Shown in pieces: positions 7,922 to 16,073 of a DNA stretch of 64,000 nt. The translations under genes and the position numbers were made by a program. Source of the stretch: MTP4 sp052056915 (GTDB taxonomy: Archaea; Halobacteriota; Methanosarcinia; Methanosarcinales; Methanosarcinaceae); NCBI RefSeq assembly GCF_052056915.1, contig NZ_CP195119.1, positions 3,224,001 to 3,288,000 on the forward strand, read 5' to 3'. The notes beneath the pieces are model-generated. The model had not been told where the DNA came from, did not search any database, and worked only from the letters and a program-made list of their open reading frames with translations. Within the stretch, counting starts at the first letter, position 1; every line of letters starts with the position of its first letter.

Positions 7922-8875
7922 ATGGCAGTTGAGAAAAAGTTCGTCAATGATGGGTATGTTAAGGCCTCCATGGATGAGTATTTCGCTAAACAGCTCAGCA
8001 GGGCCGGATACGGTGGCATGGAGCTGAACCGGACCCCCATGGGTACCCAGATCGTTATCTACTCCGAAAAGCCGGGGATGGTAATTGGGAAGGCCGGAAA
8101 GGTTATCCGGAAACTTACCCGGGATGTCGGGATCAAGTACAATCTGGAAAACCCGCAGATCGATGCCCAGGAAGTCAAGAGGCCGGAACTGAATGCCCAG
8201 ATGATGGCATCCCGGCTTGCATCTTCCATCGAGAGAGGCTGGTACTTCCGCAAAGCCGGACACAACACCATCAGGGCTGTTATGGGCGCAGGAGCCCTCG
8301 GCTGCGAAGTCGTGATCTCCGGTAAGCTCACAGGTTCAAGGTCAAGAGTCGAAAAGTTCGTTGACGGCTACGTTAAACACTCCGGAAAACCCGCCGATGA
8401 GCTGGTGGACGAAGGCTTTGCAGTGGCAGTCAAGAAACTCGGGACCCTGGGTTGCAAGGTCCGGATCATCCATCCGGATGTTGTGCTTCCTGACTCTTAC
8501 AGGGTCAAAGAATCAAGCGAAGTCCCTGAGGAAGCTCCTGAAGTGAAAGCGGCTGAAAAAGAAGAAGTGTCTGTGAAAGCCGAAGCAGCTCCCGCAAAAG
8601 TCGAAAAGGTTGTTGAAGAAGCAGCTGAAGTTGCAGAACCGGAAGTTGTTGAAGAGGCAGCCGAACCCGAAGCAACCGAACCCGAAGCAGTCGAAACTGA
8701 GGAAGCCAAGCCTGAGATGCCCGCAGAGGGCGAAGAGGGTGAGGAAAGCGAACTCATTTACGTTGAAGGTTCGGACGAGGTCCGCAGGCAGGTCAACGGG
8801 GTCTGGCAGCACAAGCATGCAAGCTATGACTACTGGCATCCGATGGCACGTGTGCACAAGGAGGCTAAGGAATAA
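7922..8875 (+). CDS. rps3: Ribosomal protein S3 (uS3) with acidic C-terminal extension
   Basis: 317 residues, longer than a typical archaeal S3 core of about 200-210. Residues 1-205 hold the N-terminal domain and the KH domain (GMVIGKAGKVIRKLTRD; the GKAG loop is visible), then the S3 C-terminal fold. Residues 206-275 are a low-complexity stretch of E, A, P, V and K. The last 35 residues become non-repetitive again, rich in aromatic and histidine residues (NGVWQHKHASYDYWHP). S3 lines the mRNA entry site. The extension is probably flexible, with unknown function. Stop overlaps the rpl29 ATG by one base. Confidence 0.96.
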   Translation: MAVEKKFVNDGYVKASMDEYFAKQLSRAGYGGMELNRTPMGTQIVIYSEKPGMVIGKAGKVIRKLTRDVGIKYNLENPQIDAQEVKRPELNAQMMASRLASSIERGWYFRKAGHNTIRAVMGAGALGCEVVISGKLTGSRSRVEKFVDGYVKHSGKPADELVDEGFAVAVKKLGTLGCKVRIIHPDVVLPDSYRVKESSEVPEEAPEVKAAEKEEVSVKAEAAPAKVEKVVEEAAEVAEPEVVEEAAEPEATEPEAVETEEAKPEMPAEGEEGEESELIYVEGSDEVRRQVNGVWQHKHASYDYWHPMARVHKEAKE

Positions 8876-9078
8876 TGGCAATTCTAAGGACCAAAGACAT
8901 CCGGACCATGACAGTCGAAGAAAGGGCTGACGAGCTGGAAAATCTTAACAATGAACTGGTCAGGGAACGCGCTCTTACCTCTGCCGGCGGAGCCCCGGAT
9001 AACCCGGGCAGGATCGGGGAAATCAGAAGGACGATTGCCCGGATAAAGACTATCCAGCATGAGTTAAATGAAATCTGA
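8875..9078 (+). CDS. rpl29: Ribosomal protein L29 (uL29)
   Basis: 67 residues, normal length. Two-helix protein near the tunnel exit. Shows the typical RTKDIRTMTVEERADELENL start and an IARIKTI end. Translation is coupled to rps3 (TAATG overlap), and its end overlaps rnp1 by 11 bases. Confidence 0.95.
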   Translation: MAILRTKDIRTMTVEERADELENLNNELVRERALTSAGGAPDNPGRIGEIRRTIARIKTIQHELNEI

Positions 9079-9400
9079 AGTGGAAATACTGCCTTCTACT
9101 CTTCCCTATCACGAATTGATAGGGCTTGAAGTTAAGGTAATTCATTCCACTAATCTAGCAATGATAGGAACCCGGGGACGGGTAATTGACGAAACGAAAA
9201 ATATGCTTATCGTGGAAGATTCGAAGTCCCGGGAACTGAATATCCCAAAGGCGGATTCGGAATTTATCTTCCGGATCCCTGCCGAGCTCTCAGAAAAAGG
9301 CCGCAGATCCGATCTATTCGTCAAAATTCAGGGAAACCTGTTGCTCTCACAACCCGAAAATCGGATCAAGAACATTAAGAAGTTACGCAAATGGGGCTAA
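9068..9400 (+). CDS. rnp1: Ribonuclease P protein component 1 (Rpp29/Pop4 family)
   Basis: 110 residues. Archaeal RNase P protein homologous to eukaryotic Rpp29, which supports the catalytic RNA in 5' processing of tRNA. The core HELIGLEVKVIHSTN...GTRGRVIDETKNMLIVED is the Sm-like barrel typical of this family. Its place between rpl29 and rps17 is the usual archaeal arrangement. It overlaps rpl29 by 11 bases and has an internal ribosome-binding site in rpl29. Confidence 0.95.
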   Translation: MKSEVEILPSTLPYHELIGLEVKVIHSTNLAMIGTRGRVIDETKNMLIVEDSKSRELNIPKADSEFIFRIPAELSEKGRRSDLFVKIQGNLLLSQPENRIKNIKKLRKWG

Positions 9401-9404
9401 ACTC

Positions 9405-9734
9405 ATGGCAAGAGACATTGGATTAAACATACCGGCGCCATCAGAGGAATGTGACGATTTATACTGTCCCTTCCACGGAACACTCCCGGTTCGAGGCCAG
9501 ATCCTTGTAGGAACCGTGGTCAGCAGCAAGATGGACAATACGGTAGTTATTGAAAGGCAGCATATGAAAATGGTGCCGAAATACCAGAGATACGAAAAGA
9601 GACGCTCGAAGATTCACGCACACAACCCGCCTTGCATTGGTGCAAAAATTGGTGACATCGTCACTATTGCGGAATGCAGGCCAATCAGCAAGACAAAATC
9701 ATTTGTGGTCGTCAAAGCGGAGGTCCCCCAATGA
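9405..9734 (+). CDS. rps17: Ribosomal protein S17 (uS17)
   Basis: 109 residues. Binds the 5' domain of 16S rRNA. The OB-fold core G-x-V-V-S-S-K-M-D-N-T-V-V-I-E-R is clear, with the archaeal N-terminal extension containing CDDLYCPFHG. Overlaps rpl14 by four bases. Confidence 0.96.
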   Translation: MARDIGLNIPAPSEECDDLYCPFHGTLPVRGQILVGTVVSSKMDNTVVIERQHMKMVPKYQRYEKRRSKIHAHNPPCIGAKIGDIVTIAECRPISKTKSFVVVKAEVPQ

Positions 9735-10129
9735 GAGGGATTCGCTCAAACATCCCGAGAGCCCTGAATGCCGGGGCCAAAGTTCCCTGTGTGGACAACA
9801 CCGGGGCCAAGGTTGTTGAGATCATATCTGTCAAGAAATACCGCGGAGTCAAGAACAGGATGCCCTGTGCAGGAATCGGAGACATGTGCGTTGTGTCCGT
9901 GAAGAAAGGCACACCCGAAATGAGGAGGCAAATCCTCCTTGCCGTGGTGATCCGCCAGAAGCAGGAGTTCCGTCGGCCTGACGGTCTGCACGTTTCTTTC
10001 GAGGACAACGCCATGGTGATCACGGACGAAAGCGGGATCCCGAAAGGGACCGACATCAAGGGTCCGGTTGCCAGGGAAGCAGCTGAAAGGTTCCCGAAAA
10101 TCGGGACAACCGCATCCATAATTGTCTGA
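9731..10129 (+). CDS. rpl14: Ribosomal protein L14 (uL14)
   Basis: 132 residues from the ATG at 9731. A longer in-frame opening begins at 9674 but lies inside rps17. Intersubunit bridge protein and target of anti-association factors such as eIF6. Motifs include VDNTGAKVVEIISVK and the C-terminal PKIGTTASIIV. ATGA overlap with rps17. Confidence 0.96.
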   Translation: MRGIRSNIPRALNAGAKVPCVDNTGAKVVEIISVKKYRGVKNRMPCAGIGDMCVVSVKKGTPEMRRQILLAVVIRQKQEFRRPDGLHVSFEDNAMVITDESGIPKGTDIKGPVAREAAERFPKIGTTASIIV

Positions 10130-10139
10130 GGTGGTGAGG

Positions 10140-10490
10140 ATGGTTTCAAAACTGCCAAGAAAGCAGAGAAAGTCAAGGTACAATGCCCCTCTCCACAAGA
10201 GGCATAGTTTTATGGGTGCAAGGCTCAGCGATGAACTTACAAAACAGTATGGCACAAGGAGTGCCGCAGTCGTCACCGGCGATACCGTGAAAGTCATGCG
10301 CGGGGATTTCAAAGGAAAGGAAGGAAAAGTCCAGTCCGTATCCCTGAAGGATGGAACGATTTCAGTGGACGGCGTCATTTCCACAAAGGTGGATGGTACC
10401 GAAGTCTCAAGGCCGATCTATCCCTCCAACGTACTGATCACGAAGCTGGAAATGGACGATCCGCGGAGAGCATCGAGCATAAAGAAGTGA
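10140..10490 (+). CDS. rpl24: Ribosomal protein L24 (uL24)
   Basis: 116 residues. The start at ATG 10140 is preferred because GAGGTGG sits 5 bases upstream; an upstream TTG at 10122 is in frame but overlaps rpl14. KOW motif GDTVKVMRGDFKGKEGKV at residues 53-70. Assembly-initiating 23S-binding protein. Confidence 0.95.
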   Translation: MVSKLPRKQRKSRYNAPLHKRHSFMGARLSDELTKQYGTRSAAVVTGDTVKVMRGDFKGKEGKVQSVSLKDGTISVDGVISTKVDGTEVSRPIYPSNVLITKLEMDDPRRASSIKK

Positions 10491-10503
10491 GGCAGGTGAT
10501 TTT

Positions 10504-11211
10504 GTGACACACCAGAAAAGATTATCCATTCCAAAAAGCTGGAAGGTTGGAAAGAAAGCCAACAAGTGGGTTACCGCCACCCGCCCGGGACCCCACAGCA
10601 AGGCACGCAGTCTTCCTCTTGGAGTCATCATCCGGGACGTACTTAAGCTTGCGGATAACCGCAAGGAAGGAAAAAGGATTCTTGCTGAAGGCAAGATCCT
10701 GGTGGACGGGATCCCCAGAAAGGAACTTAAGTTTCCGGTAGGGCTCTTTGATGTTATTTCAATCCCGCTCATGAACGAGGCATATAGGGTTGTTCAGGAC
10801 GAAAAGGGACGCCTTATCCTCCACAAACTGAGCGAGACTACTGTAAACAAGCTGTGCAGAATCGACAACAAGACTACCATCAAGGGTGGTCAGGTGCAGC
10901 TTAACCTCAGCGATGGGACCAACATCTTCGGGTCTAATGATTACAGGACCAAGGACTCTCTGATTCTGTCCATTCCTGGCAAGCAGGTCGTAAAACGTCT
11001 GGAGTACAAGGTTGGAAACCTGGCAATGGTTGTAGGCGGCCAGCACTCCGGGGAAATCGGAACGATCAAGGATATCCGGGAAGTCAAGAGTTCCAGGCAC
11101 AACACGGTTACAATTTCCGGAGATACGGACTTTGACACCATTGAAGATTATGTTATCGTAATCGGTGAGGACAAGCCGGAGATCCGCCTCGGTGGTGAGA
11201 TCAGTGACTAA
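10504..11211 (+). CDS. rps4e: Ribosomal protein S4e (eS4)
   Basis: 235 residues starting at GTG 10504. Archaeal/eukaryotic small-subunit protein absent from bacteria. An S4-type RNA-binding domain (residues 35-90) is followed by the S4e central domain and a KOW motif near 170-195 (GNLAMVVGGQHSGEIGTI). GGCAGGTGA lies 6 bases before the start. The 3' end overlaps rpl5 by eight bases. Confidence 0.95.
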   Translation: MTHQKRLSIPKSWKVGKKANKWVTATRPGPHSKARSLPLGVIIRDVLKLADNRKEGKRILAEGKILVDGIPRKELKFPVGLFDVISIPLMNEAYRVVQDEKGRLILHKLSETTVNKLCRIDNKTTIKGGQVQLNLSDGTNIFGSNDYRTKDSLILSIPGKQVVKRLEYKVGNLAMVVGGQHSGEIGTIKDIREVKSSRHNTVTISGDTDFDTIEDYVIVIGEDKPEIRLGGEISD

Positions 11212-11713
11212 TCCCATGCGCACTCCAATGGTCGAGAAGGTTATCGTCCATATGGGCGTAGGAGAAAGCGGGCAGCACCTTGTGGATGCCGAAAACATCC
11301 TCAGGAGCATTACCGGTCAGGAAGTCGTGCGGTGTCATGCCAAAAAGACCCTGCCTGCTTTCGGGATCAAGAAAAGTGAGCCCATTGGCTGTAAAGTAAC
11401 TCTCAGGGCCCAGAATGCCCAGGGGTTCCTTGAAACTGCTTTCGAGATCGTTGAGAAGACCCTGAACAGGTACCAGTTCGATTCCCTCGGAAACGTTTCC
11501 TTCGGGATTGAGGAACACACCGATTTTCCGGGGATGAGATATGACCCGAACATCGGGGTTTTCGGAATGGACGTGACCGTTGTGCTCAAGCGCCCGGGAG
11601 AAAGGATTAACAAGAGAAGGATCGTAAAGCGGAGGATTCCGACATCCCACAGGGTTACCGTGGATGATGCGATTGTTTTCCTGAACGAAAGTTATGGCGT
11701 GGAGGTCGTGTAA
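11204..11713 (+). CDS. rpl5: Ribosomal protein L5 (uL5)
   Basis: 169 residues from GTG 11204, which has GGTGGTGAG at good spacing. An earlier in-frame start at 11165 would extend far into rps4e. Binds 5S rRNA with L18 and forms part of the central protuberance. Motifs include MRTPMVEKVIVHMGVGE and the EHTDFPGMRYDPNIGVFGMD loop. Confidence 0.94.
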   Translation: MTNPMRTPMVEKVIVHMGVGESGQHLVDAENILRSITGQEVVRCHAKKTLPAFGIKKSEPIGCKVTLRAQNAQGFLETAFEIVEKTLNRYQFDSLGNVSFGIEEHTDFPGMRYDPNIGVFGMDVTVVLKRPGERINKRRIVKRRIPTSHRVTVDDAIVFLNESYGVEVV

Positions 11714-11714
11714 T

Positions 11715-11867
11715 ATGGTACAGACCAAGAAGATTTTCGGAAGAGGTGCAAACGAGTGCAAACGGTGTGGCCGAAAGCAGGGCCTTGTCCGTAAGTACGG
11801 GATCTACCTCTGCAGGCACTGTTTCAGGGAGATGGCCCACGATATGGGCTTCGAGAAGTATTCATGA
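11715..11867 (+). CDS. rps14: Ribosomal protein S14, zinc-binding (uS14)
   Basis: 50 residues. Small-subunit head protein with an intact C4 zinc site, Cys15-x2-Cys18 and Cys33-x2-Cys36. The first part (KKIFGRGANECKRCGRKQG) and the RHCFREMAHDMGFEKYS end are typical of archaeal S14. Lies two bases after the rpl5 stop. Confidence 0.95.
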   Translation: MVQTKKIFGRGANECKRCGRKQGLVRKYGIYLCRHCFREMAHDMGFEKYS

Positions 11868-11878
11868 GGTGATGAAAC

Positions 11879-12271
11879 ATGGTATTACTTGATCCTCTTG
11901 CAAACGCCCTTTCCACAATCAAGAACGCGGAAGCCGTTGGAAAGAGCTCCTGCGTTGTCAGGCCTGCTTCCAAGACCATCGGCAATGTGCTGAAGGTCAT
12001 GCAGGACCTGGGTTACATCGGGGAGTTTGAGTTTGTCGATGACGGAAAGGCCGGGGTTTATGATGTAACCCTTGCCGGGAAAATCAACAAATGCGGTGCA
12101 ATCAAGCCGCGGTATTCCGTCGGTACTGACAGTTTTGAGCGCTGGGAAAAGCAGTTCCTTCCGGCAAAGAACTTCGGGGCGCTCATCGTAACCACCTCAA
12201 ACGGGGTTATGTCCCAGCACGATGCTCGTGAGAAGAATATCGGCGGGCAGCTTCTGGCTTATGTATACTGA
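11879..12271 (+). CDS. rps8: Ribosomal protein S8 (uS8)
   Basis: 130 residues. Primary 16S-binding protein of the central domain and a known operon autoregulator in bacteria. N-terminal LLDPLANALSTIKNAE and C-terminal GALIVTTSNGVMSQHDAREKNIGG match the family. Preceded by GAGGTGATG. Confidence 0.96.
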   Translation: MVLLDPLANALSTIKNAEAVGKSSCVVRPASKTIGNVLKVMQDLGYIGEFEFVDDGKAGVYDVTLAGKINKCGAIKPRYSVGTDSFERWEKQFLPAKNFGALIVTTSNGVMSQHDAREKNIGGQLLAYVY

Positions 12272-12289
12272 TCGGGGAGGGATCTTAAG

Positions 12290-12820
12290 ATGGTAAAGGA
12301 AATCGCAAAAAGAATCGCCATTCCCGAGGGAGTCACAATAGCTCGCTCCCAGGATGTCTTTACCACCACGGGCCCGAAGGGGTCCGTTGAAAGAAGACTC
12401 TGGTATCCTGGGATTAATATTGAAATCAATGACGGCGAACTTCTCGTGGACGCTGTATCTCCCAGGAGAATGGAAAGAGCCATGGTAGGAACCTTTTCCT
12501 CTCATATTAGAAATATGATTAAAGGTGTATCCGAGGGCTTTGAGTACAGGATGACTATCGTGTACTCTCACTTTCCGATGCAGGTCAAGGTCGAAGGCAG
12601 CCAGTTTGTTGTTGGCAACTTCCTTGGAGAGAAGAAGCCCAGGACTTCAAGGATCCTCGGCGAGACCAAGGTGAAGGTTAGTGGAAACGAAGTAATTGTT
12701 TCCGGAATCAACAAGGAAGATGTCGGGCAGACTGCCGCAAACATCGAGCAGGTTACCAAGATCAAGCGGTTCGATCCCAGGGTTTTCCAGGATGGAATCT
12801 ACATTGTTGATAAGGCCTGA
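12290..12820 (+). CDS. rpl6: Ribosomal protein L6 (uL6)
   Basis: 176 residues forming the usual duplicated L6 fold. Located near the sarcin-ricin loop and the factor-binding site. Archaeal features include the N-terminal KEIAKRIAIPEGVT and the FPMQVKVEGSQFVVGNFLGEK segment. GGGAGGGATCTTAAG precedes the ATG. Confidence 0.96.
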   Translation: MVKEIAKRIAIPEGVTIARSQDVFTTTGPKGSVERRLWYPGINIEINDGELLVDAVSPRRMERAMVGTFSSHIRNMIKGVSEGFEYRMTIVYSHFPMQVKVEGSQFVVGNFLGEKKPRTSRILGETKVKVSGNEVIVSGINKEDVGQTAANIEQVTKIKRFDPRVFQDGIYIVDKA

Positions 12821-12831
12821 AGGTGGTTATG

Positions 12832-13272
12832 ATGGCAGAAGAAATCAAAGAAAATGAAGTTACTCCAGTTTCCACCCTGGATATGGACCCTGAATCCAAG
12901 CGTTTATTCAATGTTAGGAAGGTCCAGAAAGGGAAGAAACCCCAGTTTAAGAGGACCTGCAGCCACAAGTTCAAGAGGCTTGACTCTAACTGGAGGCGCC
13001 CTAGAGGTCTTCAGGGCAAGCAGCGCAGAAAATACCTCGGAAAAGGTGCCGTTGCCCAGGTAGGGTTCGGAAGCCCTACCGCTGTAAAGGGCCTGCACCC
13101 TTCCGGGTATGCGGATGTACTGGTTGCTACCGTAGCAGATCTCGAGCTTGTTGATCCCTCTTACGAGGCCATCAGAATTGCAAGTAAGGTCGGCTCGAAA
13201 AAGAAAGCCATGATTCTGGCAAAGGCCGAAGAACTCAGTATCAAGGTGCTGAACCCTGGCAGAGGTGAGTAA
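12832..13272 (+). CDS. rpl32e: Ribosomal protein L32e (eL32)
   Basis: 146 residues from ATG 12832 after AAGGTGG; in-frame GTG 12823 and ATG 12829 are less well placed. Archaeal/eukaryotic large-subunit protein. An acidic N-terminal tail of about 35 residues precedes the core with RLDSNWRRPRGLQGKQRRKY and VGFGSP. Confidence 0.95.
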   Translation: MAEEIKENEVTPVSTLDMDPESKRLFNVRKVQKGKKPQFKRTCSHKFKRLDSNWRRPRGLQGKQRRKYLGKGAVAQVGFGSPTAVKGLHPSGYADVLVATVADLELVDPSYEAIRIASKVGSKKKAMILAKAEELSIKVLNPGRGE

Positions 13273-13274
13273 AG

Positions 13275-13733
13275 ATGTCAAATCTTTCCAACCAGAGAAA
13301 ACTTGCTTCCAAGGTTCTTGGCTGTGGGCTTGACAGGGTCTGGTTTGACCCTGAAGCCTCCGAAGAGATCGCCTCTGCAATCACAAGGGAAGACCTCCGC
13401 GGGCTCATCGAGAAAGGCACGATCAAAGCAAAGCCGATCAGAGGAGTTAGCCGTGGAAGAGCCAGAGCCGTTGATGAAAAGCGCAAATACGGGCACCGCA
13501 AAGGGCACGGTTCGCGCAAGGGTAAGAAAGGGGCTCGCAACTCAAGAAAAGAGCAGTGGGTCAAAAAGATCCGGGCTCTTCGGAGAAGACTTAAGGAACT
13601 GCGTGATGACGAGTCCCTCGACAAGTCTGTGTATTGCAGGCTCTACAGGAAGGCAAAAGGCGGCGAATACAGGAGTGTTGCCCACCTTGAGTCCCACCTT
13701 GAGTCCGAAAAATTGTTAATTAAAGAAGAGTAA
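13275..13733 (+). CDS. rpl19e: Ribosomal protein L19e (eL19)
   Basis: 152 residues, highly basic and helical. Large-subunit protein that makes an intersubunit bridge. LSNQRKLASKVLGCGLDRVW opens the protein. A GHGSRKGKKGARNSRKEQW basic block follows near residue 80. Starts two bases after rpl32e. Confidence 0.96.
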   Translation: MSNLSNQRKLASKVLGCGLDRVWFDPEASEEIASAITREDLRGLIEKGTIKAKPIRGVSRGRARAVDEKRKYGHRKGHGSRKGKKGARNSRKEQWVKKIRALRRRLKELRDDESLDKSVYCRLYRKAKGGEYRSVAHLESHLESEKLLIKEE

Positions 13734-13752
13734 GAAGTAGGAGGGGCTTATA

Positions 13753-14277
13753 ATGGCTACAGGACCAAGATATAAGGTTCCTTTTAGAAGAAGAAGGGAA
13801 GGTCGCACCAATTACCACCTGCGTCTCAAACTCCTGCTCTCCGGGCAGGACCGTGTGGTCGTCAGGAAGAGTGCGAGAAACATGCAAATCCAGTTGATAG
13901 CTCCAACCCTCGAAGGGGACATAACCCATTCCACAGCTGTTTCAAGTGAACTTGCAAAGTATGGCTATACAGGGCCTACAGGGAACACAACGGCTGCATA
14001 CCTTACAGGGCTTTTATTCGGGCTTAAGAGCCTGCAGAATGGTTATGAAGGAGGCGTGCTCGACATCGGGCTCCAGGCTTCCTCTGCAGGTTCCAGGGTC
14101 TATGCTGCCCTCAAGGGTGTTGTGGATGCCGGGTTCGAAGTCCCCTGCAACTCTGACATTTTCCCGTCCGAGGAAAGGATCCGGGGAGAGCATGTTGCAG
14201 CGTACAGGGAAGAGAGCTCAGACCTGCCAGAGCAGTTTGAAGCGACCAAAGAGAAAATCTTTGCTGAGTTTAGTTAA
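13753..14277 (+). CDS. rpl18: Ribosomal protein L18 (uL18)
   Basis: 174 residues. 5S rRNA-binding protein of the central protuberance. N-terminal GPRYKVPFRRRREGRTNY and the LLLSGQDRVVVRKSARNMQ strand identify it. TAGGAGGGG precedes the start. The longer archaeal C-terminus is present. Confidence 0.96.
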   Translation: MATGPRYKVPFRRRREGRTNYHLRLKLLLSGQDRVVVRKSARNMQIQLIAPTLEGDITHSTAVSSELAKYGYTGPTGNTTAAYLTGLLFGLKSLQNGYEGGVLDIGLQASSAGSRVYAALKGVVDAGFEVPCNSDIFPSEERIRGEHVAAYREESSDLPEQFEATKEKIFAEFS

Positions 14278-14286
14278 GGTGATTAG

Positions 14287-14916
14287 ATGGCATACGAGGA
14301 CGAATGGGTTCCTAAAACCAGACTTGGAAAATTAGTTGTCGAAGGACAGGTTGCTTCTATGGAAGAGGCAATCAGGTCCGGACTTCCGATCAGGGAACCC
14401 CAGATTATTGATATGCTGCTTCCGAACCTGGAAGACGAGGTGCTCGACATCAACATGGTCCAGAGGATGACTGACTCCGGACGCCGTGTTAAGTTCAGGG
14501 CAACCGTCATTGTCGGGAACGGAGACGGATATGTAGGGCTCGGGCAGGCAAAGGATGTGCAGGTAGGACCTGCCATCCGCAAGGCAATAGACGCTGCAAA
14601 GCTCAACATTACCTATATCCGCAGAGGTTGCGGGTCCTGGGAATGTGCCTGCGGGCTGCCACACACCGTGCCTTACGAGGTCAGCGGGAAAGCCGGCAGT
14701 GTGACCGTTACCCTGATCCCGGCCCCGAGAGGGCTCGGCATCGCTGCAGGGAACACGGCCACCAAGGTGCTGGAAAAGGCCGGAATCAAGGACGTCTGGA
14801 CCAAGACCTTCGGGACAACCCGGACGACCCTTAACTTCGCAAAGGCTACTTTTGACGCTCTGGCCCAGGTCAACGTTATGAGGCTGCCTGCAAACTATGG
14901 TAAGGAGGAAGCCTGA
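14287..14916 (+). CDS. rps5: Ribosomal protein S5 (uS5)
   Basis: 209 residues. Involved in decoding fidelity and mRNA entry. The S5 double-stranded-RNA-binding domain VKFRATVIVGNGDGYVGLG is at residues 60-80. A second conserved block, ITYIRRGCGSWEC, is typical of archaeal and eukaryotic S5 (S2e). Ends one base before the rpl30 ATG. Confidence 0.96.
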   Translation: MAYEDEWVPKTRLGKLVVEGQVASMEEAIRSGLPIREPQIIDMLLPNLEDEVLDINMVQRMTDSGRRVKFRATVIVGNGDGYVGLGQAKDVQVGPAIRKAIDAAKLNITYIRRGCGSWECACGLPHTVPYEVSGKAGSVTVTLIPAPRGLGIAAGNTATKVLEKAGIKDVWTKTFGTTRTTLNFAKATFDALAQVNVMRLPANYGKEEA

Positions 14917-14917
14917 A

Positions 14918-15379
14918 ATGTATGCAATTGTGAGGTTGAGAGGCCCGGTTAATGTCCGCTATACAATCGAGGACACCCTGAAGATGCTTCGTCTTCATAG
15001 GGTCAACCACTGTGTGATCGTGCCCGATAACCCTCATTACAAGGGTATGATCCAGAAGGTTAAGGACTACGTTGCATACGGGAAGATCGATGCAGAGATG
15101 CTTACTGGAATCCTTGAGAACCGCGGAAGACTCGAGGGCGGAGCCCGCCTGACCGAGGAATACGTGAAGGAAAACACCGACTATGATTCCATTGAAGCCT
15201 TTGCCGGAGCAGTAATCGAAGGAAAGGCCAGCCTTAATGACATCCCCAATTTGAAGCCTGTTTTCAGGCTGCACCCGCCCAGAAAAGGGCACAGGGGTAT
15301 CAAAAGGACAGTGCAGCAGGGCGGCGTTCTCGGAAATCACGGGGAAGATATCTCCGTGCTCCTGCACAAGATGAGATAA
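14918..15379 (+). CDS. rpl30: Ribosomal protein L30 (uL30)
   Basis: 153 residues, the long archaeal form (L7-like). Start chosen at ATG 14918 with TAAGGAGG upstream; an in-frame start at 14897 lies inside rps5. Motifs include MYAIVRLRGPVNVRYTIEDT and RLHRVNHCVIVP. Confidence 0.95.
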   Translation: MYAIVRLRGPVNVRYTIEDTLKMLRLHRVNHCVIVPDNPHYKGMIQKVKDYVAYGKIDAEMLTGILENRGRLEGGARLTEEYVKENTDYDSIEAFAGAVIEGKASLNDIPNLKPVFRLHPPRKGHRGIKRTVQQGGVLGNHGEDISVLLHKMR

Positions 15380-15389
15380 GGTGGTTGGA

Positions 15390-15812
15390 ATGAACACAAA
15401 GAAGTTTAGAGGATCCCGGACCTGCGGAGGCGGCACCACAAAGAACAGACGTGGAGCCGGAAACCGCGGAGGCCGCGGGAAAGCCGGTGGATGTAAACAC
15501 CATTTCGTAAGGGCTCTCCAGCGGGGGTACAGCTACGGTAAGCATGGCTTCAAGCGCCCTGCTGAAGTGCTCAAGGATGTTTCCATTGTGAACGTGGGCG
15601 AACTTGACGAACTTGCTTCCTATCTTGTTGAAGAAGGACTTGCAGAAATCAAGGACGGAACATACCACATCAACCTTGAAACTCTCGGAATCGAGAAGGT
15701 ACTTGGAAGCGGACGTGTCACCAAGAGCCTGGCGGTTACTTCCGATGAATTCTCAGCGACTGCTCGCGAAAAGATAGAAAACGCAGGCGGTAGCTGTATT
15801 GATGCCGAATGA
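15390..15812 (+). CDS. rpl15: Ribosomal protein L15 (uL15)
   Basis: 140 residues from ATG 15390 (AAGGTGG upstream; GTG 15381 rejected). Glycine- and arginine-rich N-terminus RGAGNRGGRGKAGG is typical and threads through 23S rRNA. Last gene of the ribosomal run before secY. A repeat-containing gap follows it. Confidence 0.95.
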   Translation: MNTKKFRGSRTCGGGTTKNRRGAGNRGGRGKAGGCKHHFVRALQRGYSYGKHGFKRPAEVLKDVSIVNVGELDELASYLVEEGLAEIKDGTYHINLETLGIEKVLGSGRVTKSLAVTSDEFSATAREKIENAGGSCIDAE

Positions 15813-15874
15813 GTAATGTCGTATTGACATTACTTATCCATTCTTTTTAACAGTTACTTTTTCATATAAGATAT

Positions 15875-16004
15875 GTTATGTAGCAAGTGTTTTATGCTAA
15901 GTTATATAGCAAGTGTTTTATACAAAGTTATATAGCAAGTGTTTTATACGAAGTTATATAGCAAGTGTTTTATACGAAGTTATATAGCAGTGTTTTATAC
16001 GAAA
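15875..16004. repeat. 26-bp tandem repeat, five copies, before secY
   Basis: Five head-to-tail copies start at 15875, 15901, 15927, 15953 and 15979. The unit reads approximately GTTATATAGCAAGTGTTTTA plus TACGAA. The last copy has lost one base. There are no spacers, so this is not a CRISPR array. Each unit contains a TATA-like core, so the array may contribute promoter elements for secY-adk. Confidence 0.92.
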
Positions 16005-16073
16005 ATCCAACAAATGTCAAGTCAGAAGCATCCAACTGTTAAAACAATTGTACTTTCTGAAATGGTGTAATCG

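Noticed and set aside
15875..16004. Considered as a CRISPR array
   Set aside because: Units are contiguous with no unique spacers, and no cas gene is present in the window.
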